Source of the DNA: DASYHS01 sp035998295
GTDB taxonomy: Bacteria > Pseudomonadota > Alphaproteobacteria > Azospirillales > Azospirillaceae
DNA length: 49,814 nucleotides
NCBI RefSeq assembly: GCF_035998295.1
Contig: NZ_DASYHS010000261.1
Span: forward strand, 1 to 49,814
Direction of reading: 5' to 3'
Position numbers and translations under genes: made by a program
Shown here: positions 33,537-42,207 of the stretch, in pieces
How positions within the stretch are numbered: the first letter of the stretch is position 1
How the letters are laid out: the number at the start of each line of letters is the position of its first letter
Notes under the pieces: generated by a model
Told to the model about the DNA's origin: nothing
Databases searched by the model: none
Seen by the model: only the letters and a program-made list of their open reading frames with translations

Positions 33537-35621
33537 CTAGCTGGAGGACGAGCCGTCCGGCTCCACCCGCAGCCGTCGGCACTCGTCCTCCAAGGCCTCG
33601 CGCTCCGGTCCGGGGAGGTTTCGCGCCGCCTTCATGTGACCACAGGCGGTGGAGGCCGGTATGCCGAGCCGGTCTCGGATCTGGAGGAAGGTCAAGCCGC
33701 GCTCCCTGGCCACCACCACCCGCGCCATCTCGCAGAGCCGCTGGAGGGTTTGCGGCGACAGGGGGGGAAGTGAGGAGAGAGGATTGGCAAGGAGATGGAA
33801 GGCGAAGCTGTCGTCGGTGAAGACGCGCTGCATCCGGAACGGATCGGCGTCGGCTCCATGGAGCCGACGGGCGGCCGGAAACTCGATCGAGATGATGCCC
33901 GCGGCCTTGTCGGCATCGCTCGCGTGACGCATCGCAATGCTCAGGTCCGCGATGCGCGCCTTGCCGTAGCTGCCCTGGAGCTCCCCATCGCGGTTGGTGT
34001 GGTCCATGATGATTACCGCGATCCCGGCCCGGGTCAGGCGCCGCAGCCAGGGCAGGATCAGCTTGAGTGCTCCGGGCCCGTTGTCGGTCAGGGACTGAAA
34101 GTTGTCCAGGATCAGGACCTTCCGGCCTGAGAGCAGCTTCTCGACTTCGTGCTGCCAGACATCGTCGGTCAGATCGATGATGCCGTCGGGCTGGGACTTG
34201 GCGCACAGGACGGCGAAAGTGGGCGCCGATGGCCGATTGCCCGCCCCCGCCATCACCATGGTGATCGCGCGGTTCAGGTCCGGCGCCTGCATCTCCCCAT
34301 CGACGTGGAGCACGCCGACCGGCTCCACGGCCGTCCACGGCCCCACCTGCCCCCCGCCGACGCTCGCGGCAAGGGATAGCGCCAACGCGAGCCACGTCTT
34401 GCCGATCTTCGGCTCGGCATAGATCCAGACGAGATCGCCCTCGCGCACGATCGGATCGAGAATCCATTGCCGCTCGACGTCACCGTCCGGAACCGGGCCG
34501 CCGGCCGCCCACACGACGACCGACTCGGATGGTGACGCGGCGGCCGGACACGGCAGCAGCTCTATTCCTTCTGCGGCCGCCACCTCGGCCATGTCGGCAA
34601 AGCGTCGGGCCGGCCCGTGATGGTCGAGGGAGAACCAGGGATCGTCCACGCCGGCCTGACGCAAGGCGTCATGGATCTGGAGGCCCGCACAAAGGTCATT
34701 CTGGCGAAGAACGATCCTGACACGGCGATTCCGCAACCCCCTCAAATCGGCCTGCGGCAGGTTTCGCAGGCCTCCGGGCACGGCGGAGAACACGTGAGTT
34801 GAGTGCCGGAATGCCAGATCGCGGGCCACGAACTCGTCCTCCACGAGAATCACGTCGCAATCCGCTCGTCGGAAGACGTCGTGAGCGTTGAAGATCGGAT
34901 AGGGGCTTTGGGGAAAAGTCTCGATCCACTGGCTCTCCGCACCTTGGCAGTGGCGCCAGATTGAACGGTAGGCGTCGAGCACGCCACCGTCCATGCCGGG
35001 ATAACGGATCACCTGCGCGACGGCATGGCCGGCAGTGTTGAAGTAGGTCAGATACTCGCTGCCGACGGGATAGCCCCAAGGCGGGAGGAACGCCGCGCCC
35101 TCCGGATGGAGCGGGTGCCGTTCCTGACGCCAGCGTCGCACTTCGACGAGCCGACTGACCTCTCGGCCGGGCCCGATCAGGCCGGCCTCGGCGCCGATGG
35201 CGAGGACCGCGTCACGGTAGGATCGCCTGTGCACCCGAGCGTACAGATCGAGCGGGTTGCTCCCGCATTCCCCGGTGCGCAGGTCGATCCAGGCCCCGCG
35301 CTCGAGGGGCAGGCCGATCTCACGGTGATCGCAACGCTTGAGCGCCACGGCGCACGAGCCCGCCCTATACAGCCGGCCGTGCCGTCGCCCATCCGGCAGG
35401 ATCTTGCGGACGACGACCCCCAGCGCCACCATGCCGTACAGATGGACGTCCGACCAGAGAGCCACCTCGGGAGGCGACTGCGGCGGCATGTAGAGATTAA
35501 CCGGTCGGGCCCAGGGTGGCTGAGGCCAGGGAGGGGCGACAAGCGGGAGCAGCCCGCTGTCCCAGACCGCAGGCGGCGAGTAAGAGGAGCCAACAACGAA
35601 GTTTCCGAGCGGATGGCCCAT
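33537..35621 (-). CDS. RepA-like AAA ATPase (AAA_25) of a mobile element
   Basis: A 694-aa protein. The N-terminal half carries a CHC2/TOPRIM-like region in which VILVEDEFVARDLAF recalls the toprim EGE/DxD strand. The second half has a RecA-type ATPase: LVWIYAEPKIGKTWLAL (Walker A variant AEPKIGKTW), GVLHVDGEM, a Walker B KVLILDNF and VIIMDHTNRDGELQGS. This is the RepA/AAA_25 hexameric helicase pattern of plasmids and integrative elements. The ATG at 35621 overlaps the AlpA-like stop by one base (TGATG), with GGGAGG upstream. The protein ends in SSSS. Confidence 0.78.
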   Translation of the reverse strand: MGHPLGNFVVGSSYSPPAVWDSGLLPLVAPPWPQPPWARPVNLYMPPQSPPEVALWSDVHLYGMVALGVVVRKILPDGRRHGRLYRAGSCAVALKRCDHREIGLPLERGAWIDLRTGECGSNPLDLYARVHRRSYRDAVLAIGAEAGLIGPGREVSRLVEVRRWRQERHPLHPEGAAFLPPWGYPVGSEYLTYFNTAGHAVAQVIRYPGMDGGVLDAYRSIWRHCQGAESQWIETFPQSPYPIFNAHDVFRRADCDVILVEDEFVARDLAFRHSTHVFSAVPGGLRNLPQADLRGLRNRRVRIVLRQNDLCAGLQIHDALRQAGVDDPWFSLDHHGPARRFADMAEVAAAEGIELLPCPAAASPSESVVVWAAGGPVPDGDVERQWILDPIVREGDLVWIYAEPKIGKTWLALALSLAASVGGGQVGPWTAVEPVGVLHVDGEMQAPDLNRAITMVMAGAGNRPSAPTFAVLCAKSQPDGIIDLTDDVWQHEVEKLLSGRKVLILDNFQSLTDNGPGALKLILPWLRRLTRAGIAVIIMDHTNRDGELQGSYGKARIADLSIAMRHASDADKAAGIISIEFPAARRLHGADADPFRMQRVFTDDSFAFHLLANPLSSLPPLSPQTLQRLCEMARVVVARERGLTFLQIRDRLGIPASTACGHMKAARNLPGPEREALEDECRRLRVEPDGSSSS

Positions 35622-35824
35622 CACCGGCCTCCCACCTGCGGCAGGCTGGACAGGAAGGCAGAGATGTCCGTCGCCAGGAATAGGGTGCGCCGACCGCATT
35701 TGGTGGCCTTCAGCTGGCCGGTCCTCACTAGGTCGTAGAGCTTGGTTCGGCCGATCGGAATCCGCTCCAGCACCTCCGTGGTGCTGTAGGCCGGCTTGGT
35801 CAGATGGAACGTAGGTGTTTGCAT
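35621..35824 (-). CDS. AlpA/excisionase-like helix-turn-helix protein
   Basis: A 67-aa DNA-binding protein: YSTTEVLERIPIGRTKLYDL followed by VRTGQLKATKCGRRTLF, the winged helix pattern of the AlpA/MerR-like excisionase family (HTH_17). It may regulate the downstream ATPase gene or act in excision. ATG 35824 has AAGGAG ten bases upstream; the longer in-frame extension to 36037 is not family-like. No integrase is visible in this window. Confidence 0.8.
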   Translation of the reverse strand: MQTPTFHLTKPAYSTTEVLERIPIGRTKLYDLVRTGQLKATKCGRRTLFLATDISAFLSSLPQVGGR

Positions 35825-36049
35825 CGGGGCATTGCTCCTTGTCGGGGATCCAAGACTCGGATCCAGTTTTAGGAGCCCCCTATTCATCACACATTTGGCG
35901 ACGGGTCTTGAGGACGAATCGAAGTTTTTTCGATGCCGTTCGCTGCCGTTGTTCCGGTGTCGAATGGCGGGCCGGTCGACCCGTGCGGTATCGGACCAGC
36001 ATGTCGCTGCAGGCGCTGGCGCCCCGGACAACTCCATGCGGAGCCGGGT

Positions 36050-36487
36050 GGTCAGAAGTCGTGCACGGGTGAGAGCGAATCATCTCGTGCTGCTGCACAT
36101 GGCCCGCCCCGGACCGGAAGCCGCCTCCGAGACCTGGGACGTGGCGGTGGACAGCGTCTCTGTCAGAGCCAAGCGCGGACGAGATGACTGGCCCGAGCCC
36201 GCCCGACCACGCGGCGCCGGGCGCCAAGTGCCATGTGGCCGTCTCGACCGACGGCCTGCCACTCGCGGCGGTGTCTCGGCGGCCAATTCCTTCCGGAACT
36301 TCTACGGCTGAACTGGATCGCCTGCTCGGCCATCCCTCGGGTCTATGCTGATGTCCGCCGCTGCGCCAGTCGCGGAAACCGCGTGCACCGTCTCCACGAG
36401 TGCATCCAGCCGATGATCCGCAGGCATGACCGCAACCAAGGCTCGGACCTCATCTTGGTATCCGCAGTTGCGGCCGACCCTCACTGA
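36050..36487 (+). pseudogene. Degenerate IS5-family transposase
   Basis: Pieces in different plus frames match the intact minus-strand IS5 transposase at 37744-38511: TWDVAVDSVSVRAKRG, then a shifted STDGLPLA, and later RVYADVRRCA with ECIQPMIRRHDRNQGSDL. Frameshifts and substitutions have removed the conserved GYDS segment. It is an old relic in opposite orientation to the intact copy. Confidence 0.7.
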
Positions 36488-36655
36488 TGCCCCTGTATCT
36501 GCGGGGCGATGCCTCCGGCGTGAGGCCTTCCGGACGTCAGCCTGCGCCCGGAACGCCGGCGGACGGACAGTCGCCGTGCTCAGGCACTTGGCCGGACAGC
36601 CTGCTGCGCTACCTGATTGGCCACAACCGAGCCAAGAGAGGCGATCCTTCGTCGA

Positions 36656-37597
36656 TCAAGTGGCTTCCGCCGCTGCCCGCCGGGATCGGGCCCGCACGCG
36701 CCGGGCCCGATCAAGCCATGCTGGAAGCTTATCGTTGTCGAGGCACGCTGCCAGGGCGAGGGACTTGGGAACGCTTTCGAAGACTCCGTGCCGTGTGGCC
36801 GGCACGATGGCATTGCGACCGGCCAGAAGCGAAAGAACATGGCTAACAAATTCATTTCGTCTGTTGGATGAATTGGATCTTCTGCCGCAGGCATAGAAGC
36901 CGTCCAGAAGGGCGTTCAGCAAATTGAAGATGTATGGGTCCCCCTCAGCTCCCGAGGCGCCGGCAAGATTGGCGCGGGCCAGCGAGCTGCGATGTGTCAG
37001 CACACAAATGCTAAGGTAGATCTCGAAGACGCCTTTCCAGCCTGAACCCTTGGCGTCCAGGGCCGTGAGCAACTCCAGCGTGCGCCTGTAAATTCGTTCT
37101 CGACTTTTGCGGAAATCCCCTGGATCCCAAGTCCGCTTGTACAGATAAGGGCGTCTTTGGCGTTCGGAGCTGTCGCATCCGGAAAGATTGACTTGGAGTT
37201 GTCTTTCAAAATCCCCTGGATCTACGATCGAGATATTCTTCAGAAATGTTTCGTCGGAGGCGTACAAATTTAAGACGTCTCCGAGTGCCGCCTGAAGCTT
37301 TTTCGCCCTATTCTCCAGTATTCTGAGAATCGGTCGAATCTCGGAACTCCTGGCGGCTCCGGCATAGGCGGCGATGTTCCCGACATAAAGGTTCACGGCA
37401 GCCTCGATGTCCAGCCGAATCGCGTGAGGGAGGGGAGCGGCCACGATCTCCTCCAGGGCGCTCCAATCCTCCACTTCAAAGGATATTGGGACATGAGGAA
37501 CTGGGGACGTCGGCAAGATGGGGGCGGCCACGATAACCTCAAGGGTGAAGCATGCGCCTCGTCGAGCGCCATACGGATGATCCAGCCTCAGGAGCAT
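36656..37597 (-). CDS. Hypothetical 313-aa protein
   Basis: No named family recognised. The protein is mostly alpha-helical, with LDIEAAVNLYVGNIAAYAGA and RPILRILENRAKKLQAALGDVL, and has a basic Arg-rich C-terminus (RARRVRARSRRAAAEAT). The middle of the gene is lower in GC than its flanks, which suggests transfer. An alternative GTG start at 37531, five bases after GAGG, would give VAAPILPTS and is perhaps more likely than ATG 37597, which lacks a ribosome site. It sits between two IS5 copies. Confidence 0.55.
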   Translation of the reverse strand: MLLRLDHPYGARRGACFTLEVIVAAPILPTSPVPHVPISFEVEDWSALEEIVAAPLPHAIRLDIEAAVNLYVGNIAAYAGAARSSEIRPILRILENRAKKLQAALGDVLNLYASDETFLKNISIVDPGDFERQLQVNLSGCDSSERQRRPYLYKRTWDPGDFRKSRERIYRRTLELLTALDAKGSGWKGVFEIYLSICVLTHRSSLARANLAGASGAEGDPYIFNLLNALLDGFYACGRRSNSSNRRNEFVSHVLSLLAGRNAIVPATRHGVFESVPKSLALAACLDNDKLPAWLDRARRVRARSRRAAAEAT

Positions 37598-37733
37598 GGT
37601 ACGGAGAGGGCCTGTCGGACAAGAGCTACTTCATCTTGTTTGCCCACTTGCGAAAGCGTCGTTCACGCTGACTGCGGATACACCGCACCATTTTGGCCCA
37701 TCGCTTCGAAAGTCAAATGTTCATCGCCTTTTA

Positions 37734-38600
37734 TGCGCGGTTTTCAGAATGGGCTGATGCGGTTTGCAACGATGAAGATGCAGGCTGCGGTGAGGAGGGC
37801 GAGGACAATCCGCCCGAGCCTGTCGTGTCGCCGGTCGAGCCGTTTGTTGGCCAGTAGCCACGCGCAGCCGTGCTCGACGCTGCAGCGGATGGTGCCGAGA
37901 CCGGAGCCGTGCGGCTCGCCGGTCTTCCGGATGTGGGGCTGGATGCCATCGCGCAGACAGAGCCAGCGGTTGTCGGTGCTGTCGTAGCCCGCGTCGGCAT
38001 ACAGCCTGCCGATGGCAGCGCAGACGACCTGGGCAAGGCGCAGAAGGTCGGGGAACAGCCGAGTGTCGTGGACGTTCGCAGCGGAAGGAACGACCGCCAG
38101 CGGGATCCCGTCGGTCGAGACCACGACGTGGTACTTGGTCCCGGGCTTGCCCCGGTCGGTCGGGTTCGGGCCGGTCAGCTCACCGCCTCGCTTGGCGCGC
38201 ACCGAGCAGCTGTCGAGCGCCACGTCCCAGGCGGCGGCGTCGGGTCCGGAGCGCGCCATGCGGACCAGGACCGCATGGACGCGACGCAGCACGGCCATGG
38301 AATGCCACTCGTCGAGGCGGCGGCGCAAGGTGGAGCCGGAGGAACACCCGTCCGCCGCCCGAAGCTCTCGCCATTGGACGCCCTCGCGCACGAAGAAGTG
38401 GAGCGTTTCGACGACCTCCACGGTGGGCACCGGCGGGCGACCGGGGCCGTGACCCCGATCCTCGATCCGCTCGATGATGCCCGCCACCAACTCCGCCACC
38501 TTCGGTCCCATGTCCGCTCCCGTGCCAAAGGCACGGAAACCGGCGGGCGGTCACTCGATCGCGTGCAACGGGGAACGCCGAGGGTTCTGGAAACCGCCCC
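37734..38600 (-). mobile_element. IS5-family insertion sequence (867 bp)
   Basis: Imperfect inverted ends share GCGGTTT[T/C]CAGAA (left from 37734, right ending 38600) and are flanked by TTA at 37731-37733 and 38601-38603, a three-base TNA duplication as expected for IS5/IS427-type elements. It contains one complete transposase gene. It looks potentially active. Confidence 0.75.
37744..38511 (-). CDS. IS5-family transposase
   Basis: A 255-aa DDE transposase starting MGPKVAELVAGIIERIEDRG. Catalytic residues appear in ALDSCSVRAKRG (first Asp), YADAGYDSTDN (second Asp) and RCSVEHGCAWLL (Glu). Length fits the IS427-type IS5 group. The stop lies ten bases inside the left element end. A degenerate relative lies at 36050-36487. 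Confidence 0.88.
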   Translation of the reverse strand: MGPKVAELVAGIIERIEDRGHGPGRPPVPTVEVVETLHFFVREGVQWRELRAADGCSSGSTLRRRLDEWHSMAVLRRVHAVLVRMARSGPDAAAWDVALDSCSVRAKRGGELTGPNPTDRGKPGTKYHVVVSTDGIPLAVVPSAANVHDTRLFPDLLRLAQVVCAAIGRLYADAGYDSTDNRWLCLRDGIQPHIRKTGEPHGSGLGTIRCSVEHGCAWLLANKRLDRRHDRLGRIVLALLTAACIFIVANRISPF

Positions 38601-38857
38601 TTAAGGCGCCGTTCCATACGGACGGAGCACCAGATCGCTGCCGTGGATCGTCCTCATGCGCGGGCAATCGGGCGCGAACAATCAGAGAAGGCGACAGAAC
38701 CATCGAGGCGCCGGCGAAGACGTTCAAGCGGGATGGGATTCGGCTGAACCGCGCCTTCCACAACGGGTGATGACCTGGTCCGGCAGGCGCCGCGCGGGCC
38801 GCCGGCCAGATTCTGGATGCGGCATGGTCGCAGCACGAGGGAACCATGGCGAGCGGC

Positions 38858-39883
38858 TCATGGCCAGGAGCGGAAGACGCTGGCGTAGCGGTGGCGAATG
38901 TCGTTATGCCATTCACCGAGGCTATGCCGGTGCGCGTCGAAGGCGCCGAAAAACTGGCCGGCGTTCCTCTTGACGAAGCATGTCGGCTCGGCCAGAAGGC
39001 CCGACCAGACCTCGAACACGCCCCTCTCGGGAAAGAGTCCGCGAAGGCTGGGCGACGTGTTCCTGTTCAGCGCGCGGTTCGCCTGCGGCGCGACATGCAG
39101 CACCCGTACCTGGTCCGCGCCTTCCTCACGGGCGCGCTGTAGCTGGAAGGCCAGCATCTGCTGGCGCGCTAGCTGGTAGAGCGGCTCACAAAGTAGATCG
39201 TCGAAGCCGAACGCGTCGGTCGGGGCCAGGGGACCGTCGGGCCAGAACAGCCTCCCGGCATAGCGTCGGCGGCGCTCGTCGTTGGCGGTTTCCTCGGCGC
39301 CGCCGGTGCCGATCCTGTTTGGGTTCCGCAGCGGAGATCCATATCTCTCGGTATACTTCCACTCGATCAGCAACATCTCGGTCCGGCCCCCGATGGCGAG
39401 AAGCACCATCGCATCGGCGCTGGTGCAGTTGGCGCCTCTCGTAAGCGACGTCCCGAGTGGCGCCTCGTCCAGATGATTCCCGCGGCCCACCCACTCGAAG
39501 GCGAGATGGCATGGCCTTCCGTTCACCCGCTCGCCGTGGATCGGGAGAGTCTCGATGTCCTCTCCGGGATAGAGCGGCTGCAGCAGCTGCACCAGAGCTT
39601 CCGGACGTGTCGCGAAGGGCATCAGGAAATTGACGCAGGCCACCTGCGAACTCAGCAGGTGCGCGCGCATGCGGTGCCAGGAGATCCCGCCATCGACGTC
39701 GGGATTCGGTCGCTGGAAATAGGCAATCGCCTCGTCACGGATGAGCGGGTGGAGGTTCTCTGCCCAGTGCGCCAGCGGCAGGGTCCGCAGGCCGTGCGGC
39801 CCCTCCGTCATCCCCGACCGCGGAAAGTCTCCGCCTCTGCGGCACCCGATCTGGTAGGCAAGTTCGGTCCCGAAGAAGTTCAT
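38858..39883 (-). CDS. PGN_0703-like putative restriction endonuclease, PD-(D/E)XK
   Basis: A 341-aa protein with the nuclease core CTSADAMVLL followed by MLLIEWKYTERYG: Asp, then Glu-x-Lys (here EWK), the PD-(D/E)XK metal site. The ANCTSADA and LIEWKYTE strings resemble the PGN_0703 family of putative restriction endonucleases. The N-terminal HWAENLHPLIRDEAIAYFQ and middle FEWVGRGNHLDEAPLG also fit that family as I recall it. No methyltransferase partner is beside it. ATG 39883 with GCAAGAG upstream is preferred over TTG 39910. It lies between IS5 and the GIY-YIG-like gene, both in an accessory region. Confidence 0.68.
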   Translation of the reverse strand: MNFFGTELAYQIGCRRGGDFPRSGMTEGPHGLRTLPLAHWAENLHPLIRDEAIAYFQRPNPDVDGGISWHRMRAHLLSSQVACVNFLMPFATRPEALVQLLQPLYPGEDIETLPIHGERVNGRPCHLAFEWVGRGNHLDEAPLGTSLTRGANCTSADAMVLLAIGGRTEMLLIEWKYTERYGSPLRNPNRIGTGGAEETANDERRRRYAGRLFWPDGPLAPTDAFGFDDLLCEPLYQLARQQMLAFQLQRAREEGADQVRVLHVAPQANRALNRNTSPSLRGLFPERGVFEVWSGLLAEPTCFVKRNAGQFFGAFDAHRHSLGEWHNDIRHRYASVFRSWP

Positions 39884-40661
39884 CTCTTGCACATCCACGG
39901 CCGCCTGCAAGCGGGGGGCGCATTCCGATACCGCGCGCCGGACTTATAATTCCGCTGGACATCCGGCAGGCCGCGGTTTCGTGGGGCGCCTGGACGGCCC
40001 GGTGCTCCCGCTGCAGGGGCTGACCCGTCATGGCGGCAGCGGCGCCGGCGGGAACTTCGCTCCCGTCTGCGCCGTTCCTTTCCAGCGTCTCGGTCCCCTC
40101 ATTGCCCCGCGGCGTTTCAAGGACGTCGGACGCGTGGCGCCCAGCGCGCCCGAGCCGGAACCCGCGATGGCCATCCTTGCCGTCGGCACGGGCATCGAAG
40201 ATGCCGGCCATGCCGAGGAGGCGACAAGACGGTAGGCGAGGATGAGCATGGCTCGCTTCTATCGGCGCTCGACTTCGCCCGGAGCCGGGATCCCGGTCGT
40301 GTTGACCTTGGCCGGTTCGAGTGCCGGGATCATCCTCATTCGTCGATACGTGCTCCGTTGGGATGTCGCTGATCACTCCCCTCGAATAGCCTACGGCCGA
40401 ACTGCATTTGAGGTAAATATCAGAAAATGATAAGCATCTCGTGTCCGAAGGTCTCCCATGAGGCTCCCGCGATAGCCGCCGGCCGTGAGGGGCGCTCGGC
40501 GGGCCTCCAGGTGAGATATCTGTCCAGGCGCCTCCTGCGCCAGCGGGCACCGCCCGGGTTCCTGCCTGCAGCGCCGGCCAATGCCTTCGTGCCGCGCGCC
40601 CGCGCCAAGGGCCGAGGAGAGCGCCGGAACGGCTCCAGACGACGGCCGTCGAAGGGCTCGC
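39884..40661. other. Accessory stretch with no supported gene
   Basis: Nearly 780 bases without a convincing gene. Several open frames run through it, including a long minus-strand one from 40550, but none has a recognisable motif and composition fluctuates. A minus-strand fragment around 40028-40249 (GAMRGPRRWKGTAQTG) is basic and could be mobile-element debris. Confidence 0.4.
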
Positions 40662-41102
40662 TCAACCGGGTCGGGCGAGACAGAGCAGCAAGTTCATGCC
40701 GGGAAGGCGCACATGTTGCGGGGCGTGCTCCGCGAGCACCTTCGCGGCAAGGTCCGCGACCTGCCGCGCGGGGAAGCCGTCTTCGAGCCATTCGGTGAGG
40801 CGGCGTGCCCGGCCCGACTTACGGTACGGCCGGAGTTCGTCGAGAACCGCCCTTTCGATCGCCCTCGGATTCAGCAGCGTGGCGATCGGATGGAAGACCA
40901 CGTTTCGCTCCCTGAAGACCGAGCAATAGTCCCGGTAGCGTCTGGCAAGATCTTTCGCATGCCCGAACTTGCAGTTCTCCGGGTTCACGGTGATGCACAG
41001 GTGGGCTATGCGCCTGTCGTTCCGGTTGACGGATATCCTCTGTTTGTTCTTCAGGGTGACGATGTACAGTCCTGGTGTGGAGGGCACGTTCGGTCGCGTC
41101 AT
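40662..41102 (-). CDS. GIY-YIG-like nuclease-domain protein
   Basis: A 146-aa protein. TPGLYIVTLKNK near residue 10 and CKFGHAKDLARRYRDY near 45 correspond to the GIY and YIG-like strands plus the conserved Arg helix of GIY-YIG domains (T5orf172/MUG113 type). A Glu (AIERAVLDEL) follows at the usual distance. It could cut DNA or be a degenerate domain; the classical YIG is replaced by KFG. The ATG has AGAGGAA upstream and overlaps the stop of an upstream open frame (CAATGA). Confidence 0.6.
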   Translation of the reverse strand: MTRPNVPSTPGLYIVTLKNKQRISVNRNDRRIAHLCITVNPENCKFGHAKDLARRYRDYCSVFRERNVVFHPIATLLNPRAIERAVLDELRPYRKSGRARRLTEWLEDGFPARQVADLAAKVLAEHAPQHVRLPGMNLLLCLARPG

Positions 41103-41376
41103 TGTTCCTCTCGGTTCGTCAAGGACGGCGCGGGGAATGTGGCGGAGGGCTGGTCGCGATCTCCTGGCGCCTCAGACGGGATGCGGAATCTCGGTTCGCC
41201 CGGCCCGGCAGTGGTCGGATGGAACAGCATCTCGGGCCAGGACACCGAACAATGCATGCTTGGCACGTATGCCGACAAGCGAGCATCGAATGCATGCTTT
41301 GGCCTCCCGACGGCGGTCAGGAGGTCGCTGCCGGGTGGCGCCTCGTGCGCGGCGCGTGCGGGAACCTTGGCGGAGT

Positions 41377-42030
41377 TCAGGAGGTGCAGGAGCGTCCGTC
41401 GAGGGTGAACTCGCTCAGGGTGCGATAGAAGTGGGCGTCCTCCGGGCTGTCGCCGTACTCGCGATTGTGGACATTGATCGGCTAGAATAGCCGGTTTCAC
41501 TGCAGGTCCGTGACGGTGGCCTTGTTGTTCCGGATCGTCGCCTCCGGCAGCCGCGCCAGCTGCTCGAACCTGTCCCCGTCGGGATTGAAAAGATCCGGGC
41601 GCACGAGCTGCATGAGCACGCAGAACCCAAAGTCCTTTGGGATCGATGGCGCGGCTCAGTCCATAAGGGTGACGTCGTCCTTGAGGCGGTCGAAGTCCAG
41701 GCCGGATCCGCGATAGGTATGGCCGGCCAGGAAACGGCCGTGTTCCGCCTCGGCCGCCGGAATGGCGTGCACGGTCACCTGCCATCCGGCTCCGACGGCC
41801 GCAACCGCCCCCTCCGCAGGCGCGCGGTCGGACGGGTGGAATACTCGGACCTCGGTTCCAGGAGGCAAGGCCACTCCGCCGTGGAACAGCACGTCCAGGT
41901 CGCCGTCGCCGATACCGCGCAGCAGGTCGCGGCATTCGACACAATCGTGAGCCGCGGGAATGCGAAGCCCATCGCGAAGCCGACCGTCCAGAGGGCCCTC
42001 ATCAGGTCCTGGCTTTCTTCATCGTATGCC
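41377..42030 (-). pseudogene. Decayed gene of unknown family with three in-frame stops
   Basis: One minus-strand frame reads like protein across about 215 codons: ECRDLLRGIGDGDLDVLFHG, VRVFHPSDRAPAEG, HTYRGSGLDFDRLKDDVTLM, then TGA, PKDFGFCVLMQLVRPDLFNP, KATVTDLQ, TGA, NRLF, TAG, and PINVHNREYGDSPEDAHFYR to TGA at 41377-41379. Both internal TGA positions would fit tryptophan. The 5' end is unclear, with a possible frameshift near 41950. I do not recognise the family. It precedes the GIY-YIG-like gene in the same direction. Confidence 0.5.
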
Positions 42031-42207
42031 CAAGTCGCCGACCCTATGAAGTGCTAGCCTGTCACTTCAATTCAGGATAAATGATTTATGATATTCATAG
42101 TAGATTCATTATAGATGCGGGATGTTCATGTTCCTAATTTGTCTGCCAACCGTTGCTTTCTTCCTGTTCTGTGTCGCGTTCCTAAAAAAAACGAGACAAG
42201 GACTTAG

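Noticed and set aside
39735..40550. Minus-strand 271-codon frame upstream of the PGN_0703-like gene
   Set aside because: No recognisable motif, no ribosome site, and its end overlaps the nuclease gene in another frame.
41099..41944. Minus-strand 281-codon frame ending at the GIY-YIG-like start
   Set aside because: Its first part is a shadow of the decayed gene at 41377-42030, and the remainder has no family support, though the CAATGA overlap is suggestive.
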